Below are positions 1 through 6,423 of a DNA stretch of 18,703 nucleotides, piece after piece. This DNA is from Ventricola sp051883735. Lineage in GTDB: Bacteria > Bacillota > Clostridia > Christensenellales > Aristaeellaceae. The notes beneath the pieces were generated by a model. It searched no databases and was not told the DNA's origin. It saw only the letters and a program-made list of their open reading frames with translations. The position numbers were made by a program, and so were the translations under genes. Position 1 is the stretch's first letter. Each line of letters starts with the position of its first letter. Location: contig JBJEUH010000135.1 in the NCBI GenBank assembly GCA_051883735.1, positions 1 through 18,703 of the forward strand. The letters run 5' to 3'.

Positions 1-177
1 CTGAACGGAAGGGCCGTCTTTGAAGACAACAGGGCGGTCAAGGAGGCCTGCCTGAACAACCCCATCGTCAGGAGCCAGTACCAGACCGCCGACAACCCCA
101 TCTTCGAGGTGTTCTATCTGGACGATGCGCACGGCGTCATCGCCGACTTTTCCGGCAACCCGCCCTATACCTTCTAA
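1..177 (+). CDS. Pyridoxamine 5'-phosphate oxidase-like flavoprotein, C-terminal fragment
   Basis: The open frame enters from the left edge and stops at TAA 175-177, leaving 58 residues. The tail reads NPIFEVFYLDDAHGVIADFS and ends GNPPYTF. This resembles the C-terminal strands of the split-barrel pyridoxamine-phosphate-oxidase-like family common in Clostridia, where a conserved FEVFYL strand is followed by a glycine-containing turn and a short hydrophobic end. Such proteins usually bind FMN or F420-like cofactors and reduce unknown substrates; true PdxH activity should not be assumed. The N-terminal cofactor-binding part lies outside the window, so the function is a family-level inference. 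About 100 nt separate it from the macrodomain gene on the same strand. Confidence 0.6.
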   Translation: MNGRAVFEDNRAVKEACLNNPIVRSQYQTADNPIFEVFYLDDAHGVIADFSGNPPYTF

Positions 178-210
178 GTACCTGCCCGCCGTTTGAGCGA
201 AAGAGAGAGG

Positions 211-282
211 ATGATGGACATGAAGCGCCTGCAGCATGAGCGCGCGTCCGGCGAAATCCGTGAAGGAGTGAGACGGATATGA
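211..282 (+). CDS. Possible 23-residue leader ORF before the macrodomain gene
   Basis: ATG 211 follows a purine-rich GAGAGAGG and opens a 23-codon frame beginning MMDMKRLQHE. It is highly charged and has no recognisable domain. Its TGA (280-282) overlaps the ATG (279-281) of the macrodomain gene as ATGA, the arrangement used for translational coupling. It could be a real leader peptide or chance. No other evidence supports it. Confidence 0.25.
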   Translation: MMDMKRLQHERASGEIREGVRRI

Positions 283-1070
283 CCCAGCGTGAAAGAAGGG
301 CGTTCCTCATCCGGCAGCTGCTTCACGAGAGCGGCCGCCGCAGCCTGCGCATGCCCGCGGACGCAGACGAGCAGCGGCGCATGCTGCGCGCCCTGATGAA
401 CGTCCGTCCCGCCTCCCCCATCGACGACGGTTTTCTGGCCGTGCAGGACGCCTATCTGCGTGAGGAGATTGAGGCTTCCGGCGTCACCCGGCTGTCTGAG
501 CTCACGCCGGTCCGGGACGACCTCTACCTCTGGCAGGGCGACATCACCCGCCTGGCGTGCGGCGCCATCGTCAACGCCGCCAACGCCCAGCTCACCGGCT
601 GCTATGTACCGTGCCACGCCTGCATCGACAACTGCATCCACACCTTTGCGGGCGTGCAGCTCCGCCTGGACTGCGCCAATCTCATGGCGCGCCAGGGCCA
701 TGAGGAGCCAACCGGCCAGGCGAAAATCACCCGGGCCTACAATCTCCCCTGCGACTATATCCTGCACACCGTCGGCCCCATCGTCGGGGAGCGCGTGACG
801 GCGGAGGACGAGCGGCTGCTGGCCTCGTGCTATCGCGCCTGTCTGGAGCTTGCCGCGCGGTACGGCGTGGAGAGCGTGGCGTTTTGCTGCATCTCCACCG
901 GCGTGTTCCGCTTCCCCAACCGGCGCGCCGCCGAGATCGCCGTGCGCACCGTGCGCCGCTACAAGGCGGAAACCGGAAGCAGAATGAAGGTGGTTTTCAA
1001 TGTATTCAAGGACCTGGACCTGGGCATCTACCGGCAGCTGCTCGCAGAGCCTCGCGCGTCTGCGCGCTGA
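279..1070 (+). CDS. Zinc-dependent macrodomain protein-ADP-ribose hydrolase
   Basis: The protein has 263 residues, normal for the zinc-containing macrodomain subfamily. It removes ADP-ribose from proteins and is the eraser partner of SirTM. Visible marks are GDIT (87-90), the ribose-binding stretch AIVNAANAQL (96-105), the zinc signature GCYVPCHACIDN (107-118) with probable ligands C108, H113 and C115, and the phosphate-binding loop ISTGVFRFPN (205-214). The N-terminal ~75 residues form the helical extension seen in SauMacro/SpyMacro-type proteins. The ATG is preceded by GAAGGAG about 10 nt upstream. The end overlaps the start of the sirtuin gene, so the two are one transcriptional unit. In characterised operons the target is a lipoylated GcvH-like protein; no such gene is visible here. 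Confidence 0.9.
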   Translation: MTQRERRAFLIRQLLHESGRRSLRMPADADEQRRMLRALMNVRPASPIDDGFLAVQDAYLREEIEASGVTRLSELTPVRDDLYLWQGDITRLACGAIVNAANAQLTGCYVPCHACIDNCIHTFAGVQLRLDCANLMARQGHEEPTGQAKITRAYNLPCDYILHTVGPIVGERVTAEDERLLASCYRACLELAARYGVESVAFCCISTGVFRFPNRRAAEIAVRTVRRYKAETGSRMKVVFNVFKDLDLGIYRQLLAEPRASAR

Positions 1071-1884
1071 GCTTGAGGCGGCGGACGCCATCCTGATCGG
1101 CGCCGGCTCCGGCCTTTCCACATCCGCCGGCCTCACCTATGGCGGCGAGCGCTTTCTGTCCCGCTTTGCCGATTTTCACGAGAAGTACGGCATCACCGAC
1201 ATGTACTCCGGCGGCTTCTACCCCTTTCCCACCCCGGAGGAATACTGGGCCTGGTGGAGCCGCCACATCTACTATAACCGCTATGACGTGCCGCCCGGCA
1301 GACCCTATACCGATCTGCTGGCCCTGGTCCGGGAGAAGAATCACTTCGTTCTGACCACCAATGTCGATCACCAGTTTCAGGCGGCCGGCTTTGACGAGGC
1401 ACGGCTGTTCTGCACCCAGGGCGACTACGGCCTCTGGCAGTGCAGCGCGCCGTGCCATCAGGCGACCTACGCCAATGAAGCGGCCGTCCGACGGATGATC
1501 GCGGAGCAGAAGGACATGCGCATTCCTTCCGGCCTGATCCCGCGCTGTCCCCGGTGCGGCCGGCCCATGACCATGAACCTGCGCACGGACGACACCTTTG
1601 TGCAGGACGAGGACTTTTACGCCGCGGCCAGCCGGTATCAGGATTTTCTGCGCCGGTACGAGGGCAGCCGTCTCCTGCTGCTGGAGCTTGGCGTCGGCGG
1701 GAATACGCCCGGCATCATCAAGTATCCCTTTCTGCGCATAGCGGCCCGGAATCCCCGGGCGGTCTATGCCTGCGTCAATCTCGGCGAGGCCTTCACGCCG
1801 AGCAGTCTTGAAAAGCAGTCCATTCTGCTTGACGCCGATATCGGCGCGGTGCTCAGCGAGCTGCGGCGCCTGTGCGCGTCATAA
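1000..1884 (+). CDS. SirTM (class M sirtuin) protein ADP-ribosyltransferase
   Basis: The frame encodes a 294-residue sirtuin-fold protein of the class M group, which mainly transfers ADP-ribose from NAD rather than deacylating. The NAD Rossmann loop is GAGSGLSTSAG (34-44), followed by TTNVDHQF (119-126). The segment CTQGDYGLWQCS places glutamine where classical sirtuins have catalytic histidine, as known for SirTM. Zinc cysteines are C148, C152, C183 and C186 (CPRCGRPM). LGVGGNTPGIIKYPF near residue 230 is typical of the family. Homology begins around residue 18. ATG 1000 has GAAGG nine nt upstream but gives a 71-nt overlap with the macrodomain gene. A non-standard CTG near 1060 is the only other visible start, so the N-terminus is uncertain. 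Confidence 0.88.
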   Translation: MYSRTWTWASTGSCSQSLARLRAELEAADAILIGAGSGLSTSAGLTYGGERFLSRFADFHEKYGITDMYSGGFYPFPTPEEYWAWWSRHIYYNRYDVPPGRPYTDLLALVREKNHFVLTTNVDHQFQAAGFDEARLFCTQGDYGLWQCSAPCHQATYANEAAVRRMIAEQKDMRIPSGLIPRCPRCGRPMTMNLRTDDTFVQDEDFYAAASRYQDFLRRYEGSRLLLLELGVGGNTPGIIKYPFLRIAARNPRAVYACVNLGEAFTPSSLEKQSILLDADIGAVLSELRRLCAS

Positions 1885-1890
1885 AAAGCG

Positions 1891-1934
1891 CCTCCTTCCG
1901 CCATCCTGTAAGGGACACGGAAAGGAGGTTTTTT
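1891..1934 (+). promoter_or_regulatory. Terminator-like hairpin that contains the ribosome site of the next gene
   Basis: CCTCCTTCCG (1891-1900) pairs with CGGAAAGGAGG (1918-1928) with one bulged base, and TTTTTT (1929-1934) follows at once. This has the form of an intrinsic terminator for the macrodomain-sirtuin transcript. The 3' arm is also the perfect Shine-Dalgarno AAAGGAGG of the gene starting at ATG 1936. Folding would therefore both stop transcription and hide that ribosome site. The structure is read directly; the regulatory role is inference. Confidence 0.6.
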
Positions 1935-1935
1935 C

Positions 1936-2205
1936 ATGAGCAAATCCAAGCATCGCCAGCACGGCGGCGCCAGACAATGGAACCCGCCGCCGATCCCGCC
2001 CGATGTGAAGACGCCCTTCAGCCCGCCGCAGGACGTGGTCAGCGCCACGGACTGCACCGGGCTGGAGGCGCAGCCGGTTTTAAGCGACAGCGCCGCCGAG
2101 GATTACGCGTCGCTCTACGCCATCCACGCGCAGAAGCCGCAGGGCAACATCGGCAAGGACAACCCGAACAACGATCCCTCGGAGATCAACTTCCACCGCA
2201 CATAA
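1936..2205 (+). CDS. Small proline-rich hypothetical protein (89 aa)
   Basis: ATG 1936 lies 7 nt after a consensus AAAGGAGG and the frame runs to TAA 2203-2205. The product has a basic N-terminus (MSKSKHRQHGG), a proline-rich part (WNPPPIPPDV, then FSPPQ), an acidic centre, and a polar, glycine/asparagine-rich tail (GNIGKDNPNNDPSEINFH). There is no signal peptide, membrane segment or cysteine pair. The composition suggests a largely disordered small cytosolic protein. I do not recognise a characterised family. Good initiation signals and normal codon use favour a real gene. The hairpin over its start suggests regulated or low expression. Confidence 0.65.
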   Translation: MSKSKHRQHGGARQWNPPPIPPDVKTPFSPPQDVVSATDCTGLEAQPVLSDSAAEDYASLYAIHAQKPQGNIGKDNPNNDPSEINFHRT

Positions 2206-2219
2206 GCGCAAATTGGCGC

Positions 2220-2248
2220 TTGACAAGTAAACGATCGTTTACTATACT
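2220..2248 (+). promoter_or_regulatory. Promoter of the tetR operon
   Basis: TTGACA (2220-2225) and TATACT (2243-2248) are separated by exactly 17 bp, a near-consensus housekeeping promoter. The spacer is filled by a perfect palindrome (see operators), so repressor binding would block polymerase directly. Confidence 0.85.
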
Positions 2249-2268
2249 ATAGGTAAACGATCGTTTTC
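2227..2268. promoter_or_regulatory. Twin TetR operators
   Basis: GTAAACGATCGTTTAC (2227-2242) is a perfect 16-bp palindrome. A second copy, GTAAACGATCGTTTTC (2253-2268), differs at one base. Their centres are 26 bp apart. The first lies between the -35 and -10 boxes and the second covers the probable start site. They stand directly before a TetR gene, so autorepression is the natural reading. Confidence 0.85.
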
Positions 2269-2289
2269 TATTTAGAAGGGAGCACAGCG

Positions 2290-2901
2290 TTGAACGATAC
2301 GAAGGAACGGATTCTGACCACGGCGCTCCATCTGTTTGCCCGGGACGGCTACGAGGCGGTGTCGGTCAGCGACATCGCCCAGGCGCTGGGCATGACCAAG
2401 GGCGCGCTGTACAAGCACTACAAGAACAAGCGCGACATCTTCGACTCCATGATCCAGCGGATGGTGGAGATGGACGGCAGCGCCGCCAGGCAGTACGGCA
2501 TGCCGGAGCAGGTTTTTCAGGCGGACGAAAGCGGCTACGACCAGGTGGACTGGGATGAGCTGAAGCGCTTCACCCTGGCGCAGTTCCGCTTCTGGACGGA
2601 GGACGACTTTGCCCGCCCCGTCCGCAGGATGCTCGCGCTGGAGCAGCACCGCAGCGAGGAGATGAACCGGCTGTACCACGAGATGCTGGTCTCCGGCCCG
2701 GTGCTGTATCTGGCGGACATCTTCCGCGCGATGATGGAAAACGGCCGGATGAAGCCCGGCGACGCGGATGCGCTGGCGCTTCACTTCTACGCGCCCATGT
2801 TTCTGCTCATCGCCATGTCGGACGGCAGGGCGGGCAGCGCCGACCCTCTGCCCACGCTGGGCAGGCAGATCGACGATTTCATCGGGAGGTGGCGTGCATG
2901 A
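2290..2901 (+). CDS. TetR/AcrR-family transcriptional repressor
   Basis: The protein has 203 residues, a usual TetR length. The N-terminal domain carries the classic helix-turn-helix: TKERILTTALHLFARDGYEA, then SDIAQALGMTKGALYKHYKN, ending in the KHYKNK recognition and capping segment. The rest is the variable ligand-binding helical domain with no recognisable ligand class. The start is TTG 2290, chosen because AGAAGGGAG (2274-2282) sits just upstream and homology begins at once. The stop overlaps the next ATG as ATGA. With two operators on its own promoter it probably represses the whole three-gene operon until an unknown effector binds. Confidence 0.9.
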   Translation: MNDTKERILTTALHLFARDGYEAVSVSDIAQALGMTKGALYKHYKNKRDIFDSMIQRMVEMDGSAARQYGMPEQVFQADESGYDQVDWDELKRFTLAQFRFWTEDDFARPVRRMLALEQHRSEEMNRLYHEMLVSGPVLYLADIFRAMMENGRMKPGDADALALHFYAPMFLLIAMSDGRAGSADPLPTLGRQIDDFIGRWRA

Positions 2902-3893
2902 GCCTGATTCAGGGGCGCGTCGTTTTGCAGGAGCGCAGCCTGTACCGCATCCAAACCGACTGCGGCGAGCTGTGCGCGCACGTCAGCGGCAGGTTCCAGT
3001 ATGACGCGCAGTCCGCGTCGGACTACCCCGTCGTGGGCGACTGCGTCCTGGCCGACTGCGCCGATTCCCAAACCGCCGTCATCCATCAGGTGCTGCCCCG
3101 CAAAAGCCTGTTTGTGCGCAGGGCGGCCGGCTCGGAGCAGGCAGAGCAGGCGGTTGCCGCCAACATCGACACGGTGTTCCTGTGCATGAGCCTGAACAAC
3201 GACTTCAACCTGCGCCGTCTGGAGCGCTATCTCGCCGTCGCCTGGGAGAGCGGCGTGCAGCCGGTGGCGGTGCTGACCAAGGCGGACCTGTGCGCGGACG
3301 CCGCCCAAAGGCGGCTGGAGGTGGAGTCCGTCGCCATGGGCGTTCCCATCCTGACCGTCTCCTCCATGGAGCAGGACGGCTATGCGCAGATCCTGCCGCA
3401 CCTCACACCGGGCAAAACCGTCGCCTTCGTGGGCTCCTCCGGCGTGGGCAAGTCCACGCTGATCAACCGCCTGCTGGGCGAGGAGCGCCTGGCCACGGAC
3501 GGCCTGCGAAACGACGACAAGGGCCATCACACCACGACCCACCGCGAGCTGCTGTTTCTGCCGAACGGCGCGATGGTCATCGACACGCCGGGCATGCGCG
3601 AGCTGGGCCTGCTTCACGCGGCCTCCGGCGTGGAGCAGACCTTTGCGGACATTGAAGCGCTTGCCGCAGGCTGCCGCTACAAGGACTGCACCCACACGGG
3701 CGAGCCCGGCTGCGCCGTGCGCGCCGCCCTGCAAAGCGGCGAGCTGGACGCCGGCCGCTGGCAGTCCTATCAGAAGCTGAAAGCGGAGAACGCCTACGCC
3801 GAAGACAGCATGTCCTATCTCGCCGCCAAGGAAAGGAAATTCAAGGAAATCTCAAAGATCAACAAGCATCGACCGAGGAGGTTTGACCAATGA
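2898..3893 (+). CDS. rsgA: RsgA-type ribosome assembly GTPase (YjeQ/YloQ family)
   Basis: This 331-residue protein has the circularly permuted GTPase order of RsgA. An N-terminal OB-fold is followed by G4 TKAD (127-130), then G1 GSSGVGKST (179-187), a threonine/histidine-rich switch (HHTTTHRE) and G3 DTPG (229-232). The C-terminal zinc knuckle holds C259, C264, H266 and C272. RsgA proteins act in late maturation of the small ribosomal subunit. ATG 2898 is preferred to GTG 2889 because GGGAGG is well spaced and ATG overlaps the tetR stop. Location in a TetR-controlled operon rather than a housekeeping locus suggests a specialised second copy, which the window alone cannot prove. Confidence 0.88.
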   Translation: MSLIQGRVVLQERSLYRIQTDCGELCAHVSGRFQYDAQSASDYPVVGDCVLADCADSQTAVIHQVLPRKSLFVRRAAGSEQAEQAVAANIDTVFLCMSLNNDFNLRRLERYLAVAWESGVQPVAVLTKADLCADAAQRRLEVESVAMGVPILTVSSMEQDGYAQILPHLTPGKTVAFVGSSGVGKSTLINRLLGEERLATDGLRNDDKGHHTTTHRELLFLPNGAMVIDTPGMRELGLLHAASGVEQTFADIEALAAGCRYKDCTHTGEPGCAVRAALQSGELDAGRWQSYQKLKAENAYAEDSMSYLAAKERKFKEISKINKHRPRRFDQ

Positions 3894-4621
3894 ACTACCC
3901 GCTCAGCGCAAAATACGACACGCCGGAGCTCATGGCGAAGATCATGGGCCCCAATCCCATCAAGCTGGAGGAGGAGCTGCTGACCGGCCATCGCATCCCG
4001 TCCGGAAGCCTGGTCTGCGACCTGGGCAGCGGGCAGGGCCTGACGAGCGTCTTCCTGGCCAGGGAATACGGCTTTACGGTCTATGCCGCGGACCTGTGGA
4101 GCGAGCCGGAGGACAACCGGCGCTTCTTTGCCCAAATGGGCCTGACCGACGCGCAGGTCCTGCCCGTCAAGGCGGACGCGAGCGCGCTGCCGTTTGCCCC
4201 GGCCACCCTTGACGCTGTCGTCAGCATCGATTCCTATCACTACTTTGGCCGCGATCCGGCGTTTCTCGACGAGAAGCTCCTTCCCTTCGTCAAGGAGGGC
4301 GGCTATGTCTATATCGCCATCCCCGGCATGAAGCGGGACTGCCACGACAGCCTGCCGCCGGAGCTGCTGCTATCCTGGACGCCGGAGGACCTCACCACCA
4401 TGCACGACGCCGCGTACTGGCGCGCCCTGGTCAGCCGGAGCCGGGACGCCGAGGTGCTCGAGGTCAGCGAGATGGAGTCCAATGAGGAGGTCTGGGCGGA
4501 CTGGCTCCGGCAGGAGAACCCCTATGCCGTCGGCGACCGCAAATCCATGAACGCCGGCGCGGGCAAGTACCTGAACTTCGTCAGGATCGTGCTGAGGAAG
4601 AAATCCGCACAGGGGCGGTAA
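3890..4621 (+). CDS. Class I SAM-dependent methyltransferase
   Basis: The 243-residue protein has a Rossmann methyltransferase core: motif I VCDLGSGQG (42-50), an acidic ribose-binding residue at the end of strand 2 (VYAADLW, D68), a motif near LPVKADASALPF, and the strand-4 segment AVVSIDSYHYFG. The substrate cannot be told from the sequence. A small-molecule or lipid-type acceptor is common for this layout, but that is only a family guess. The ATG overlaps the rsgA stop as ATGA, with GAGGAGG upstream, so it is the third gene of the tetR operon. No plus-strand terminator is evident after it. Confidence 0.85.
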   Translation: MNYPLSAKYDTPELMAKIMGPNPIKLEEELLTGHRIPSGSLVCDLGSGQGLTSVFLAREYGFTVYAADLWSEPEDNRRFFAQMGLTDAQVLPVKADASALPFAPATLDAVVSIDSYHYFGRDPAFLDEKLLPFVKEGGYVYIAIPGMKRDCHDSLPPELLLSWTPEDLTTMHDAAYWRALVSRSRDAEVLEVSEMESNEEVWADWLRQENPYAVGDRKSMNAGAGKYLNFVRIVLRKKSAQGR

Positions 4622-4678
4622 TACGATTCTTCGCTTCGCGCATATCAAGGCAGCTCAGAACGAAATCAAAACCGCACC

Positions 4679-4715
4679 AAAAAAATCCCATGCTTCGCGC
4701 CTGAAGCATGGGATT
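4679..4715 (-). terminator. Intrinsic terminator of the marR-HAD transcript
   Basis: AATCCCATGCTTC (4684-4696) and GAAGCATGGGATT (4703-4715) form a perfect 13-bp stem with a 6-nt loop. The run of seven A at 4679-4685 reads as U7 on the minus strand, so the terminator works for the leftward HAD gene, whose stop is about 20 nt away. Confidence 0.9.
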
Positions 4716-4736
4716 GATGGATTCAGCGGCTTTTTC

Positions 4737-5459
4737 TCATTCTTCCTGCGCCGCAAGCGCCTGCACATGCGCCATCAGCGCGTCAAAGCTCCCGTTCGGC
4801 CATCGTCTGACGTCCTGCTCATGCCGGTTGATCAGGCAGTCGGTCAGCAGGAACACGCGCATGCCGAGCTTTTCGGCGACCATGTCCTCGTCCGCGTCGT
4901 TGCCCACCATCAGGCATTCGCCGGGCTGAACCTGCAGCTGCCCCAGGATCTCCTCGTAATACCGGAGGTTCGGCTTGCAGGAGCGGCTGCTTTCATAGGT
5001 GGTCACCAGCACAAAGTCCTGCGGCTCGAGGCCGGCCCAGCGGATGCGGCTGTGCGTCGCCACGCGCGGGAACAGCGGATTGGTCGCCAGGGCCACGCGA
5101 AGGCCCATCGCCCGGAGCGTCCGGACGGTCTGCGCCGCGCGCGGATCAAAGCCGCACGCGTCCTTCACCTGCTGGAATTCGTTCCGGTAGAACGCCTCAA
5201 AGTGCGGCATGTCCTCCTTCGCCCGCTCGCCGAAGGCCGCACAGAACGCGTTCAGGAACACGTCCTCGTTGGTGGCCGCGCCGTCGTTTTGCACCATGGC
5301 CTGTATGCCGTCCACGATGACCTTCAGCAGCCTGTCCGGCGCGTAGCCCAGCGGCGCCATCTTCCTGCCCAGCAGGCCGAAGTACGCCCTGACAAACCGC
5401 TCCTGATCCATCGGCAGCAGCGTGCCGTCCAGGTCAAACAATACCGTCGTTGTGCGCAT
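4737..5459 (-). CDS. HAD-superfamily hydrolase
   Basis: The protein has 240 residues with all four HAD motifs. Motif I is FDLDGT with nucleophile D9 and acid/base D11, motif II is ATNP, motif III is the lysine of SCKPN, and motif IV is GNDADEDM. A helical cap domain lies between motifs I and II, as in subclass I phosphatases of the phosphoglycolate phosphatase/YjjG type. It should cleave a small phosphate ester, substrate unknown. The ATG follows AAGGAGAATTTC and lies 16 nt after the marR stop, so the two are cotranscribed. Placement after the lipid regulator may only reflect a shared promoter. Confidence 0.85.
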   Translation of the reverse strand: MRTTTVLFDLDGTLLPMDQERFVRAYFGLLGRKMAPLGYAPDRLLKVIVDGIQAMVQNDGAATNEDVFLNAFCAAFGERAKEDMPHFEAFYRNEFQQVKDACGFDPRAAQTVRTLRAMGLRVALATNPLFPRVATHSRIRWAGLEPQDFVLVTTYESSRSCKPNLRYYEEILGQLQVQPGECLMVGNDADEDMVAEKLGMRVFLLTDCLINRHEQDVRRWPNGSFDALMAHVQALAAQEE

Positions 5460-5475
5460 GAAATTCTCCTTGTCC

Positions 5476-5925
5476 TTACGCCTGATCCGGGATATCCACC
5501 TCGGGCATCAGCTCGTGGCTGACGATGTTCAGCATCTCGGTCAGCTTCTCGCATTCCTCGCGCGTAAAGCGCTTGCAGATGCGGTCCATCACCAGATCCG
5601 TATACCGGGAGCTGATGTTGTAGTAGTCGATGTACTTCTGCGTGACCTCCAGGTGGTACTCCCGCCGGTCCTCCTTGGACTGCACCTTGTTGATGTAGCC
5701 CTTTTTGATCAGGCTGTTCACCTTGTAGGCAGCGTTGGGCGAGGAGATGTTCATGAATGTCGCAAATTCGTTGATCGACGGCCGGCCCAGCGCGAGGATG
5801 GTCTCCATGCAGAAGGTCTCCACCGTCGTCAGGCTGGCCTCCCGCGTCTGGAACCGGTCAAAAATCTCCTTGTAAAAGTGCAGCTTGAACTTCGTGTATA
5901 CCGTGTTGAACGCATTTCTGAGCAT
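5476..5925 (-). CDS. MarR-family regulator, FabT-like
   Basis: Starting at ATG 5925 the protein has 149 residues, the length of FabT/MarR dimers. The frame could extend upstream to 5994, but that would run through the -10 box; AGCAGGAAG sits well before 5925. The winged helix is visible as TVETFCMETILALGRPSINE, then FATFMNISSPNAAYKVNSLI and the wing KVQSKEDRREYHLEVT. The position directly after fabZ argues for control of fatty acid synthesis, as FabT does in streptococci and related regulators in Clostridia. Candidate sites are the tandem repeats before acpP; no copy is seen at its own promoter. The role is inferred from context. Confidence 0.8.
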   Translation of the reverse strand: MLRNAFNTVYTKFKLHFYKEIFDRFQTREASLTTVETFCMETILALGRPSINEFATFMNISSPNAAYKVNSLIKKGYINKVQSKEDRREYHLEVTQKYIDYYNISSRYTDLVMDRICKRFTREECEKLTEMLNIVSHELMPEVDIPDQA

Positions 5926-5958
5926 GTCTTTCTTCCTGCTTTCCCCTGATTGCCCTCT

Positions 5959-5987
5959 AGTATAGCAACTTTGGCGGAAAACATCAA
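5959..5987 (-). promoter_or_regulatory. Promoter of marR-HAD
   Basis: On the minus strand TTGATG (5987-5982) and TATACT (5964-5959) are 17 bp apart, beginning a few bases after the fabZ stop. There is no terminator between fabZ and marR, so read-through from the fab operon is also likely. Confidence 0.7.
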
Positions 5988-5990
5988 TCA

Positions 5991-6422
5991 TCATTCCTGC
6001 TGTACGGCAAAAATCAGCTCCGCCGTGCAGGCCGTTTCGCCGCCGACCGTCGCCACGCAGCTGCCGATGCCCACCGGGCCGCGGCGCTTCGTGAGCGTGC
6101 AGGTCATCTCCAGCACGTCGCCCGGGGTCACCTTGCGCCTAAAGCGCGCGTTTTTCACGCCGCCGAAGAGCGCGATCTTGCCCCGGTTCTCCGGCAGGGA
6201 GAGCAGCGCCACCGCGCCCACCTGCGCCATGGCCTCCAGGATCAGCACGCCGGGCATGATGTGCTCCTGCGGGAAATGGCCGCAGAAGAATTGCTCGTTC
6301 ACGCTCACGCACTTGACGCCCTTGGCCCACTGCCCCTCCTCGCCGTCCACAATCCGGTCCACCAGCGCAAACGGATAGCGGTGCGGCAGAATCTCCGCAA
6401 TCTGATTGGAACCCAGCTGCAT
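5991..6422 (-). CDS. fabZ: 3-hydroxyacyl-ACP dehydratase FabZ
   Basis: The 143-residue hotdog-fold protein begins with LPHRYPFALVDRI, the family signature. It has the catalytic pair H49 (in CGHFP) and E63 (in LILEAMAQ). It dehydrates 3-hydroxyacyl-ACP to trans-2-enoyl-ACP in the elongation cycle. One base separates its ATG from the fabF stop, so it is translationally coupled. It is the last enzyme gene of the acc-fab operon. No fabA or fabN isomerase is visible nearby, so how unsaturated acids are made is not answered here. Confidence 0.95.
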   Translation of the reverse strand: MQLGSNQIAEILPHRYPFALVDRIVDGEEGQWAKGVKCVSVNEQFFCGHFPQEHIMPGVLILEAMAQVGAVALLSLPENRGKIALFGGVKNARFRRKVTPGDVLEMTCTLTKRRGPVGIGSCVATVGGETACTAELIFAVQQE

Positions 6423-6423
6423 G

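Noticed and set aside
1000..1070. Possible macrodomain-sirtuin fusion or frameshift
   Set aside because: The macrodomain ends at its usual place and the sirtuin homology begins right after, in another frame; an overlapping two-gene operon explains it without an error.
174..1136. Long minus-strand open frame opposite the macrodomain gene
   Set aside because: It mirrors a clear macrodomain gene, has no ribosome site and shows a low-complexity A/R/G/V-rich composition, as expected in GC-rich DNA.
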